From an uncultured Clostridia bacterium (GTDB lineage: Bacteria > Bacillota > Clostridia > TANB77 > CAG-508), in NCBI GenBank assembly GCA_934169775.1, contig CAKPOI010000036.1, positions 1 to 14,984 of the forward strand: a stretch of 14,984 nucleotides of DNA, in the 5' to 3' direction. The notes below the pieces were generated by a model. That model saw only the letters and a program-made list of their open reading frames with translations. It had not been told where the DNA came from and did no database searches. Position 1 is the first letter of the stretch. Each line of letters starts with the position of its first letter. Below are positions 1-7,171 of this stretch, one piece after another. A program made the translations under genes and the position numbers.

Positions 1-2
1 CA

Positions 3-320
3 AAATATAATTATGACAAAATGGCAGAACATAAAGGTATAGGAGTAAATGAAGTAGCATCATCATTTGCGTTCTATGCTCCATATGGAACAAATGAAAA
101 TTGGAATTGGTTTACGTCAGCAGCAAATGCAGTAGCTGGTTCAGTTGGATATGGATATGCATGGGATAGCGATCTAACACTAATAGGACATTTGGATTGT
201 CCGTTTGTCGTACGTGGTGGCCATTGCGACGACGGCGGTGGTGCTGGTGTGTTGGGCTCATACCTTACTAACGGTTACGGCTACTACAGCAATGGCTTCC
301 GTGCGGTGTTGGTGGTGTAG
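3..320 (+). CDS. C-terminal part of a DGR-type variable (C-type-lectin-fold) protein, 5' end outside the window
   Basis: The frame is open from the first bases of the window, so only the last ~105 codons are present and the start lies upstream. An internal ATG at 21 has no ribosome binding site and is not taken as the start. The C-terminus has the layout of variable proteins diversified by retroelements: a Trp-rich segment (ENWNWF, later AWDSD), then CPFVVRGG, four mixed residues, GGGAGV, a run rich in Y/N/G/S, and a terminal FRAVLVV. In that family the final ~40 residues form the ligand-binding face of a C-type-lectin/formylglycine-enzyme-like fold. Codons up to about 200 are AT-rich, while those from 201 on are GC-rich with many NNC codons. 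No reverse transcriptase or template repeat is visible here, so DGR membership is inferred from the protein pattern and composition. A fixed lectin-like surface protein is the alternative. Confidence 0.65.
   Translation, partial: KYNYDKMAEHKGIGVNEVASSFAFYAPYGTNENWNWFTSAANAVAGSVGYGYAWDSDLTLIGHLDCPFVVRGGHCDDGGGAGVLGSYLTNGYGYYSNGFRAVLVV
201..317 (+). other. Putative DGR variable region (VR)
   Basis: From 201 to 320, 69 of 120 bases are G or C, against a very AT-rich background. The codons at 219-239 and 276-293 are almost all NNC or NNT (GGC CAT TGC GAC GAC GGC, then TAC GGC TAC TAC AGC AAT). This is what remains when AAC/AAT codons of a template repeat are mutated at adenines. The last ~25 bases before the stop, rich in G and C, would be the fixed end (initiation of mutagenic homing). 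The exact borders are unknown without the template repeat, which is not in this window. Confidence 0.5.
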
Positions 321-409
321 CACTTTAGACTCTCCAAAGAAAGATGTTGCAAAAATAAGGAATAGGTGTTATAATCTGAAAAGTAAAGGTAAGAAAAGCC
401 TTTCGGAAA

Positions 410-433
410 TCCGGAGGGCTAAAATCCTCCGGA
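410..433. repeat. Inverted repeat (8-bp stem, 8-nt loop) downstream of the variable gene
   Basis: TCCGGAGG at 410-417 is repeated inverted as CCTCCGGA at 426-433, with loop GCTAAAAT. No T-run follows on the + strand, so it is not an obvious terminator. Known DGRs often carry a hairpin or cruciform shortly after the variable region that helps target recognition. This one lies about 90 bp past the stop codon and could play that role. It could also be an mRNA 3'-end stabilising hairpin. Confidence 0.5.
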
Positions 434-513
434 AGAAAGCAATATACAAAAAGTAAAAATATGAAGTATTTTTAGTAATGCTACATATTACATTATCAAA
501 AAGGAGGAGAATT

Positions 514-828
514 ATGAACAAAATCATTTTAAGTTGGAAAAAGGATAATGAGGCCTATACTAAGGAACTTGAAAAACGGTGTATAATGGCTACTTTTAAA
601 GGACTTGTAGAAGGATTTGGCAATAATAATGAAATTTCCAAAAAACTTCTTAAAGTTATACCAGAAGCTGATGACTTGTATATTAACTGGGACTGTACAG
701 CAGATGTAAATCGAGTTTATTATAGTATAAATGGAAAGATTGCCAGTATACCTATAATAAATGCACATAGTGTTGTTTGGGCAGTTCTAAACAAATATTG
801 TCAGCAAGATGAGAATGAAGTTGATTAA
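514..828 (+). CDS. Hypothetical protein, 104 aa
   Basis: I do not recognise this protein. The start is set at ATG 514 because AAGGAGGAG at 501-509 stands just upstream. An in-frame ATG at 478 lacks such a site. The product is small and soluble, with no signal peptide or membrane segment. Its N-terminal half is charged (SWKKDNEAYTKELEKR) and probably helical. The second half alternates hydrophobic and polar residues (DDLYINWDCTADVNRVYY) in a beta-like pattern, followed by a helix (HSVVWAVLNKYC). It lies between the DGR-like target gene and dnaE in the same orientation. A retroelement accessory role was considered, but the length and sequence do not look like the four-helix Avd protein. Confidence 0.7.
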   Translation: MNKIILSWKKDNEAYTKELEKRCIMATFKGLVEGFGNNNEISKKLLKVIPEADDLYINWDCTADVNRVYYSINGKIASIPIINAHSVVWAVLNKYCQQDENEVD

Positions 829-860
829 AAATTTAAAATGATGTAATAGTTCAAAAATGT

Positions 861-888
861 AGTGGAATCTTATTTATAAGATTCCATT
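861..888 (+). terminator. Probable terminator hairpin before dnaE
   Basis: TGGAATCTTA (863-872) pairs perfectly with TAAGATTCCA (877-886) around a TTTA loop. One G-T and one A-T pair extend the stem to 861-888. The tail TATATG is AT-rich rather than a pure T-run, so termination may be partial. A TATAAT at 894-899 just after it is a plausible dnaE -10 element, but I see no good -35 partner. Confidence 0.5.
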
Positions 889-938
889 ATATGTATAATA
901 GAAAAAAATAAGCTTAAAATGGAGGAGTGAAACTATAT

Positions 939-3900
939 ATGTCAAAATTTGTACACTTACATATACATAGTGAATTTAGTTTATTAGATGGAGCAAATAG
1001 AATAAAAGATTTACCAGTAAGAGCAAAAGAACTAGGAATGGATGCTATGGCACTAACAGACCATGGAGTAATGTATGGGGCAATAGATTTCTATAAAGCT
1101 TGTAAAAAAGAAGGAATAAAGCCAATAATAGGATGTGAAGTATATGTAGCTGTACGTTCTAGATTTGATAAAGAGCCAGGGATAGACAATAAATATTATC
1201 ACTTAATATTACTTGCAAAAAATAATCAAGGTTATAAAAATTTAAGTAAATTAGTTTCCTTAGGTTTTGTTGATGGATATTATTATAAACCAAGAATTGA
1301 TAAGGAGATACTAGAGAAATATCATGAAGGATTAATTTGTTTAAGTGCATGTTTAGCAGGTGAAGTAAATCAAAATCTGATGAATGGAAGAGAAGAAGAA
1401 GCAGAAAAAGTGGCATTGTGGCATAAATCAGTTTTTGGAGAAGATTATTATATAGAAATTCAAAATAATGGAATACAAGAACAGGTTTTAGCAAATCAAA
1501 AATTAATAAAACTTGCAAGAAAATTAGATATACCACTTGTTGCTACAAATGATGCACATTACTTAAAAAGAGAAGATGCATATAATCATGAAGTTTTGTT
1601 GTGTATACAAACAGGAAAAAGAATGAGTGATCCAGATAGAATGCATTTTGACACAGATGAATTATATGTAAAATCGCCAGAGGAAATGAGTGATTATTTT
1701 AGTAATTTTCCAGATGCGATAGAAAATACGGTAAAAATAGCTGAAAAGTGTAATGTGGAATTTGAGTTTGGACATACAATATTGCCAAATTATGATGTTC
1801 CACCAGAATTTGCAACACATTATGATTACTTAAAAAAATTATGTGATGATGGACTAAAAGAAAGGTATGGAGAAAATCCTTCAAAGGAAATTATTGAAAG
1901 AGCAGAATATGAAATATCAGTTATAAAAAAGATGGGATATGTAGATTATTATTTAATAGTTTGGGATTTTATTCATCATGCAAAATCAGAAGGAATACCA
2001 GTAGGACCAGGACGTGGTTCAGGGGCAGGTTCAATATTAGCATATTGCATAGGAATTACAGATATAGACCCAATAAAATATGGACTTCTTTTTGAGAGAT
2101 TTTTAAATCCAGAAAGAGTTAGTATGCCTGATTTTGATGTTGATTTTTGCTATGAGAGAAGACAAGAAGTAATAGATTATGTTTCTAGAAAATATGGACA
2201 TGACCATGTATCACAAATTATAACTTTTGGGACAATGTCTGCAAGAATGGTTATTAGAGATGTTTCAAGAGTTTTAGATGTTCCATATTCAGAAGCTGAT
2301 GTTTTAGCTAAAATGATACCAAATGAGTTACATATAACAATAAAAAAAGCTTTAGAGCAAAATGTAGAATTAAGGCAGAGATATGAAAATGAGCCAGAAA
2401 TAAAAAATCTATTAGATATAGCAATGGGATTAGAAGGAATGCCAAGACAGGCTTCAACACATGCTTGTGGAATAGTAATAACAAAAGATCCAGTAGATAC
2501 ATATGTGCCATTATATGTAAGAGATAATCAAATTTCTACACAATATATAATGACAACATTAGAAGAATTAGGACTTTTAAAGATGGACTTTTTGGGATTG
2601 CGTACACTAACTGTTATTCAAGATACAATAGATTTAGTGGAGAAAAATAGAGGAATAAAAGTTGAATATGATAAAGATATGGCAGATCCTAAAGTATATA
2701 AATTATGGCAAGAAGGAAATACATCAGGTGTGTTCCAATTTGAAAGTCAAGGTATAACAAACTTTATGAAAGAATTAAAACCAGATTGCTTAGAAGATAT
2801 AGTAGCTGGAGTATCTTTATACAGACCAGGTCCAATGGATCAAATTCCAAGATATATAAAAGGAAAACAAAATCCAGGACATAATGAATATACACATCCA
2901 ACCTTAGAGCCAATACTTAACGTAACATATGGATGTATGGTTTATCAGGAACAAGTAATGCAGATTGTTCGTGAATTGGCAGGTTATTCTTTAGGAAGAG
3001 CAGACTTAGTAAGACGTGCAATGGGAAAGAAAAAGCTTGATGTTATGGCTAAAGAAAGGGAAATTTTTATTCATGGTCAAGTAGATGAAAATGGGAATGT
3101 AATTGTGCCAGGTTGTGTTAGAAATGGGATAGATGAAAAATCTGCTAATAAAATATTTGATGAAATGGCAGAGTTTGCAAAATATGCATTTAATAAATCA
3201 CATGCGGCTTGTTATGCAGTTGTAGCATATAGAACAGCATATTTAAAATCATATTATCCAGCAGAATTTATGGCTGCAACTCTGAATAGCTTTTTAGGAA
3301 ATTTGGATAAAATTCCTGAATATATTGATGAATGTAAAAGATTAAAAATTGAAATTTTAAAACCAGATATAAATAAGAGTATGACTAAATTTACTGTTGA
3401 AGATGGAAAAATTAGATTTGGTTTAGGAAGTATAAAAAATGTTGGAAATGCAGCTGTTGATGCTGTTATAGAAGAAAGAGAAAAAAATGGCTTATATAAA
3501 GGATTTGTGGATTTTTGTGAGAGAATAGTAGATAAAAGTGTAAATAAAAAATGTGTTGAAAGCTTTATAAAAGCAGGAGTTTTTTCTGATTTTGAACAGA
3601 CTAGAGCAACTTTATTGGCTTCTTTTGAACAAATAATAGATGGAATTCAAAGTGAAAAAAAGAGGGGACTTGAAGGTCAATTTTCGATGTTTGATATTGG
3701 GGCTAAAGAGGAAAAAGATGAAATGCAAGATAAAAAATATGCTTTTGAAATACATCCAGAGGTTTCTGATAAAGATAGACTTTCTATGGAAAAAGAAATG
3801 TTAGGTATTTATATTTCTGGTCATCCTTTAGAAAAATATAGAAAATTAATTGAAAAACAAACAGATATAAGTACATTAGATTTGAATCATATAGATGAGC

Positions 3901-4433
3901 AAAATGATGTAGAAAGTTTTGGACAAGGGTATAATGTAAATAAATTTAAAGATGGTCAACAAGTAAAATATGCAGGAATTATAACAAGTATAAAAAAGAA
4001 ATATACAAAAAATAATAAAATTATGGCATTTGTTACAATAGAAGATTTATATGGGAGTGCAGAAATAATTGTTTTTGAAAATGCATATATGAAAAGTAAA
4101 GAATCATTATATGAAGAAAATATTGTTATAGTAGATGGTAGATTAAGTGTTAGAGAAGATGATACAACAATTATTGCAAACCAAATTAGTGATTTTAAAG
4201 AACAAAAAAAGCAAAAATTAATATTTGATATTACAGATTTAGATGAGGAAAATAAAGCTAAACTTAGAGGGGGAATTTGTTATTTTTCTGGTGATAAAAA
4301 TAATATTCATGTTTTTGTAAAAATTGGTGAAGAAGAAAAAAGCTGTGGTGCAATTTTTGTAAATGATGATATTATTAACTTATTCAAATTAGTTTTAGGA
4401 AATGACAGAGTTATGTTGACAGAAGAAGGCTAA
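939..4433 (+). CDS. dnaE: DNA polymerase III subunit alpha (DnaE)
   Basis: This is a C-family replicative polymerase that adds dNTPs to primed template at the fork. Gram-positive bacteria use DnaE alongside PolC. The start is ATG 939, giving MSKFVHLHIHSEFSLLDG, the typical N-terminus of the family. An in-frame GTG at 927 touches the GGAGGAG ribosome site and cannot be used with it. The 1164-residue product is full length. It has an N-terminal PHP domain (HLHIHSEF, residues 6-13), the finger/palm motif GPGRGSGAGS near 356-365, and the catalytic aspartates in PDFDVDF (D400, D402) with a third in KMDFLG (D550). A helix-hairpin-helix region follows, then an OB fold from about 1005. All polymerase residues that I can locate are intact. 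It is probably transcribed from its own promoter after the hairpin at 861-888. Confidence 0.97.
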   Translation: MSKFVHLHIHSEFSLLDGANRIKDLPVRAKELGMDAMALTDHGVMYGAIDFYKACKKEGIKPIIGCEVYVAVRSRFDKEPGIDNKYYHLILLAKNNQGYKNLSKLVSLGFVDGYYYKPRIDKEILEKYHEGLICLSACLAGEVNQNLMNGREEEAEKVALWHKSVFGEDYYIEIQNNGIQEQVLANQKLIKLARKLDIPLVATNDAHYLKREDAYNHEVLLCIQTGKRMSDPDRMHFDTDELYVKSPEEMSDYFSNFPDAIENTVKIAEKCNVEFEFGHTILPNYDVPPEFATHYDYLKKLCDDGLKERYGENPSKEIIERAEYEISVIKKMGYVDYYLIVWDFIHHAKSEGIPVGPGRGSGAGSILAYCIGITDIDPIKYGLLFERFLNPERVSMPDFDVDFCYERRQEVIDYVSRKYGHDHVSQIITFGTMSARMVIRDVSRVLDVPYSEADVLAKMIPNELHITIKKALEQNVELRQRYENEPEIKNLLDIAMGLEGMPRQASTHACGIVITKDPVDTYVPLYVRDNQISTQYIMTTLEELGLLKMDFLGLRTLTVIQDTIDLVEKNRGIKVEYDKDMADPKVYKLWQEGNTSGVFQFESQGITNFMKELKPDCLEDIVAGVSLYRPGPMDQIPRYIKGKQNPGHNEYTHPTLEPILNVTYGCMVYQEQVMQIVRELAGYSLGRADLVRRAMGKKKLDVMAKEREIFIHGQVDENGNVIVPGCVRNGIDEKSANKIFDEMAEFAKYAFNKSHAACYAVVAYRTAYLKSYYPAEFMAATLNSFLGNLDKIPEYIDECKRLKIEILKPDINKSMTKFTVEDGKIRFGLGSIKNVGNAAVDAVIEEREKNGLYKGFVDFCERIVDKSVNKKCVESFIKAGVFSDFEQTRATLLASFEQIIDGIQSEKKRGLEGQFSMFDIGAKEEKDEMQDKKYAFEIHPEVSDKDRLSMEKEMLGIYISGHPLEKYRKLIEKQTDISTLDLNHIDEQNDVESFGQGYNVNKFKDGQQVKYAGIITSIKKKYTKNNKIMAFVTIEDLYGSAEIIVFENAYMKSKESLYEENIVIVDGRLSVREDDTTIIANQISDFKEQKKQKLIFDITDLDEENKAKLRGGICYFSGDKNNIHVFVKIGEEEKSCGAIFVNDDIINLFKLVLGNDRVMLTEEG

Positions 4434-4445
4434 AAGTGCTATAAT
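4416..4445 (+). promoter_or_regulatory. Sigma-A promoter inside the 3' end of dnaE
   Basis: TTGACA (4416-4421) and TATAAT (4440-4445), both perfect consensus, are separated by 18 bp. The -35 box lies within the last codons of dnaE and the -10 just after its stop. Transcription would begin near 4452 and serve the small membrane-protein gene at 4504. Confidence 0.75.
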
Positions 4446-4474
4446 TATGGAGTTACAAGTAGACTAAGTTTCAA

Positions 4475-4490
4475 GCATGGTGTTCCATGC
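4475..4490 (+). promoter_or_regulatory. Leader hairpin just upstream of the ribosome binding site
   Basis: GCATGG (4475-4480) and CCATGC (4485-4490) form a 6-bp stem with a TGTT loop. It ends two bases before the AAGGAG of the next gene, at 4493-4498. It would form in the ~50-nt leader made from the promoter at 4416-4445 and could affect ribosome access. No regulator can be named. Confidence 0.35.
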
Positions 4491-4503
4491 AGAAGGAGAA
4501 GAA

Positions 4504-4866
4504 ATGCAAAGTTATTTTCGTTATTTTTACCGGAAGAGAGGGCATATTTTTATAAAATTAGACTCTTTAAGAGTTAGAAAAATGCCTCAACAAACACTTA
4601 GAAATTGGATGAAATATAATAAGGAGGTTTTGGACAAAGTTACATCTTTTTTTACAACACGTTTTGTTATAGGAGCAATAGTAGACATTTTTTTGTTTAT
4701 TGCAGCAATTGTAGTAAGACGAGATATATTAATGTTGCTGTCTGGAATATTATTGGTAATTCTTATTGTAACTTCAATTCCGATATTGAGAATTTGTTCT
4801 ATTCAAAATGATAATCATGCACTCTTAGATTATGAATACAGAAAAAGAGCGAAAATGAATCATTAA
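4504..4866 (+). CDS. Small membrane protein with two transmembrane segments
   Basis: The start is ATG 4504, with AAGGAG at 4493-4498 five bases away. An in-frame ATG at 4477 falls inside a hairpin without a ribosome site. The 120-aa product has a basic N-terminal half (FYRKRGH, LRVRKMPQQTLRNWMKY). Two hydrophobic helices follow, around residues 52-70 (RFVIGAIVDIFLFIAAIVV) and 75-95 (LMLLSGILLVILIVTSIPIL), joined by the short turn RRD. The charged C-terminal tail is rich in Asp, Arg and Lys. Both ends should be cytoplasmic by the positive-inside rule. I recognise no family. It has its own strong promoter in the end of dnaE and a terminator-like hairpin behind it, so it is a one-gene transcription unit. 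Confidence 0.75.
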   Translation: MQSYFRYFYRKRGHIFIKLDSLRVRKMPQQTLRNWMKYNKEVLDKVTSFFTTRFVIGAIVDIFLFIAAIVVRRDILMLLSGILLVILIVTSIPILRICSIQNDNHALLDYEYRKRAKMNH

Positions 4867-4873
4867 AAACCTT

Positions 4874-4912
4874 GGACACATTGATGTTTCTGCTTGAAAG
4901 ATTAATGTGTCC
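4874..4912 (+). terminator. Terminator-like hairpin
   Basis: GGACACATTGAT (4874-4885) pairs with ATTAATGTGTCC (4901-4912) with one G-T pair. The inner TTTC/GAAA helix (4887-4890 with 4896-4899) continues the stem around a TGCTT loop. It is followed by the weakly T-rich TAAAATTTAATATTTTT. It closes the small membrane-protein unit before the nuclease gene at 4946. Confidence 0.6.
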
Positions 4913-4945
4913 TAAAATTTAATATTTTTCATAGGAGGGCATGAT

Positions 4946-6370
4946 ATGAGTAATAAAAATTTTTATGTTCATAGGTATTGCCGGCAAAGCGAAGTTTCAG
5001 GATCTAGTTTTTTTTATTCTGTGCATTGGCCAAATGGTGAAAATGTAAGATTCTTTCTTGATGCTGGAGCATTTCAGGGAGAAAATTCATATTTGAATGG
5101 TTTCTTTCCATTTAAGGCTGAAAAATTGTCTTTTGGGATAATTACACATCTTCATTTTGATCATGTTGGATTACTACCGACAATTGTACGTCAAGGATTT
5201 ACTGGTAAAATTTATACTAGTTATGATACTGCAAAATTAATGGATGTAGCATTAGTTGATACTACTACTATTGTAGATAAGCAGTTAGGCAGAACTATAG
5301 CAACTATTGATGAGGTTGAAAGAACTTTAAAACAAGTTGTAGGATGTGCATATTGTAAGAAAATTAAGCCACATAAAAATATACGTATAGTATTTTACGG
5401 TAATGGTCATTTAATTGGGGCATGTGTAGTTAAAATAATAATTTCTTGCCCTGGTGAAGAAGATATTGTAATTATTCATACAGGTGATTATAAGGATAAG
5501 AACTTGTTTTTTGATGTGGAATTACCACCTGAAGAAGATAGAAACGCAAATGTATCATCATTTGTTGTGGAATCTACTTATGGAGATGTTGATTCTACAG
5601 ACTCACGATTTGATGAGTGTTTGGAGGAAAATATTGCTTGGGCAATAAAGAGAGATATGACTGTAATATGTCCAACATTTGCTTTTGGCAGACATCAGGA
5701 AACATTATACAAAATAAAAACTTTTAAAGAAAATGGTTCTATTCCAAAAAAAGTACCTGTAATTATTGAGGGCAAGTCATCACAGATTTATAATGCAAAA
5801 TTTATGTATACTGATCTTGATATAAGGCCAGAAATGAGAAAATTTTTGCCAAGCCAAACGATGTGTGTTCCACGTTCAGCAGATCGGAAAATAATGAGAA
5901 AAAATATAATAAAAGATTCTAGCCCTAAGATTATTTTAGCTCCAGGTGGGATGGGCGACTATGGTGCAGTACGTGTTTATATGGAAAGCCTTATTGCAAA
6001 TCCTAATGTATTAGTACATGGACTTGGATATGCAGCAGTTAATTCTGTTATGTACAAGCTGCTTCACTCACAGAGAGGTGATAGTGTAAATTGTTATGGC
6101 AACAAATATATCAGAAGATGTGAGGCAATGACAACTTCTGAACTTACTTCACATGGGGCAAGAGATATTATATTTAATTTTCTGAATGTTTTTCCATATA
6201 AGAAATCTATATCTATTAATCATGGAGAGCTTATTACTCAGAAATGGTTGCGTAAATATTTATTGGAAAGAACAGGTTTACCAGAAAATCAGATTGATAT
6301 ATGCACACCGGAAATTGGTGTCACAATACAGTCTGAAGGTATAACTGGAATTTTTAAGACACACAATTAA
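4946..6370 (+). CDS. Metallo-beta-lactamase/beta-CASP nuclease (RNA-processing exonuclease family)
   Basis: This is a 474-residue predicted zinc-dependent nuclease with the fold of CPSF-73-like and YSH1-like RNA-processing enzymes. The start is ATG 4946, with AGGAGG at 4933-4938. Metal motifs are present: HLHFDH (H68, H70, D72, H73), GNGHLIGA (H155) and HTGDY (D181). The beta-CASP insertion follows: motif A around ESTYGD, a conserved CPTFAFGRHQE segment, motif B in TSHGARD (H403) and motif C in INHGE (H426). In this family a His at motif C goes with RNA substrates and a Val with DNA substrates, so RNA is favoured. No signal peptide is seen, so it acts in the cytoplasm. It is longer in some loops than, and distinct from, RNase J. 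Its codon use is less ATA/AGA-heavy than dnaE, which hints at separate acquisition. The substrate is unknown. Confidence 0.88.
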   Translation: MSNKNFYVHRYCRQSEVSGSSFFYSVHWPNGENVRFFLDAGAFQGENSYLNGFFPFKAEKLSFGIITHLHFDHVGLLPTIVRQGFTGKIYTSYDTAKLMDVALVDTTTIVDKQLGRTIATIDEVERTLKQVVGCAYCKKIKPHKNIRIVFYGNGHLIGACVVKIIISCPGEEDIVIIHTGDYKDKNLFFDVELPPEEDRNANVSSFVVESTYGDVDSTDSRFDECLEENIAWAIKRDMTVICPTFAFGRHQETLYKIKTFKENGSIPKKVPVIIEGKSSQIYNAKFMYTDLDIRPEMRKFLPSQTMCVPRSADRKIMRKNIIKDSSPKIILAPGGMGDYGAVRVYMESLIANPNVLVHGLGYAAVNSVMYKLLHSQRGDSVNCYGNKYIRRCEAMTTSELTSHGARDIIFNFLNVFPYKKSISINHGELITQKWLRKYLLERTGLPENQIDICTPEIGVTIQSEGITGIFKTHN

Positions 6371-6375
6371 TTTAA

Positions 6376-6405
6376 AGCCGGTGTTCATATTTTTGAATAC
6401 CGGCT
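6376..6405. terminator. Bidirectional terminator between convergent genes
   Basis: AGCCGGT (6376-6382) pairs with ACCGGCT (6399-6405). The stem continues through one G-T pair and TTCA/TGAA, with loop TATTTT. It has TTTAA on one flank and AAATT on the other, and it sits between the stop of the beta-CASP gene and the stop of the convergent phoH fragment. It can therefore serve both strands. Confidence 0.75.
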
Positions 6406-6427
6406 AAATTATGTTACATTTGAAAAT

Positions 6428-7117
6428 TTAAAACAGTTTTAAAATCTCTTTAACAAATGGGCTGCGAACAGACTCATCTTCGTCAAATCCAACCTGACAA
6501 CAGAAAGGTTTGTCTTTTAATAATTCAGATGCATATGTCAAACCATTATAACGTTCATTTAAGCCTCTGGCATCTGTCTGTGATGGATCACCTAACAGAA
6601 TAATTTTTGAATCTTTTCCTATTCTAGTAAGAAGTGTTTTTATTTCCTCTGGTCTAATGTTCTGGGCTTCATCTACTATATAAAAAGAATTAGTGAAAGT
6701 TCTGCCTCTTAATAAATCCAGGGAAATTATTCTGAAAATGCCGTCATCCATAATCTGTCTTACAACATCTGATTTTACAGAAGAAGTGGTTATAGACATT
6801 ACAGTAGAAGGTTCTAAAGTGCTACTATTATTTTTTCCTCTTTTTGCTTTTTCAGAGTTGGACTGCTGCTGACTTTTACCATTGTACTTAAAATACTTGT
6901 TAAAATTCAATATTTCATTAGCATTATCAAGTATTCCGGCAGTATATGGATTTAACTTATCTTCTAATCCACCTTTTACAGCTCCAATTTTTTTGACTTT
7001 TTCGTCTAACATTGGGGCAGAAACTAAAACTCTGCTATAAGGTGAGTAGTCATTCCAGCTAAGCTTTTTTGTCTGGGAACACCAAATTATAAAACCATAT
7101 AAGCCTTGAAAATACAA
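6428..7117 (-). pseudogene. PhoH-family ATPase, C-terminal fragment cut off by the prophage
   Basis: The frame matches the C-terminal two thirds of the PhoH ATPase domain. It has YSRVLVSAP, then a GGLEDKLNPY segment, a low-complexity insertion rich in Ser/Lys/Asn, the LLRGRTF motif, Walker B FYIVDEAQN and the sensor GDPSQTD, followed by ERYNGLTY. The C-terminus is complete (SPFVKEILKLF). The N-terminal part with Walker A (GxGKT) is absent. The frame opens after a TAA in the inverted repeat at 7090-7133, with only TTG at 7117 as a possible start and no ribosome site. The integrase gene lies directly upstream, so the 5' part was probably displaced to the far end of the prophage. PhoH proteins, some fused to PIN nuclease domains, act in RNA metabolism. 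The fragment cannot be an active ATPase. Confidence 0.85.
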
Positions 7118-7171
7118 GATTTATATGGTTTTAAATATTGAAAGTAATGCAATAGAAATGCAGTAGAGAGG
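7060..7171. other. Probable attL region (prophage-host boundary)
   Basis: Between the integrase stop codon (7172) and the first convincing PhoH residues (near 7040-7060), sequence changes from phage to host. The core must lie in this stretch. The matching attR is outside the window, so the core repeat cannot be defined from sequence in hand. Confidence 0.4.
7090..7133. terminator. Large inverted repeat at the host-prophage junction, probable integrase terminator
   Basis: TAAAACCATATAA (7090-7102) pairs with TTATATGGTTTTA (7121-7133), 13 bp perfectly. An inner CTTG/CAAG helix (7105-7108, 7115-7118) closes an AAAATA loop. The A-run before the stem and T-run after it fit a bidirectional terminator. 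On the minus strand it comes about 40 bases after the integrase stop. Because it also marks where phoH homology ends, part of it may belong to the attachment site. Confidence 0.6.

Noticed and set aside
205..456. Open frame with a Lys/Arg-rich C-terminal half overlapping the variable gene
   Set aside because: It is out of frame with the DGR-like protein, has no ribosome site, and exists only because the GC-rich variable region lacks stops.
514..828. Accessory variability determinant (Avd) of the DGR
   Set aside because: The sequence is not a four-helix bundle pattern and shows no resemblance that I can point to.
1159..2511. Several leftward open frames within dnaE
   Set aside because: They are Leu/Phe-rich shadows of the AT-rich dnaE coding strand without ribosome sites or promoters.
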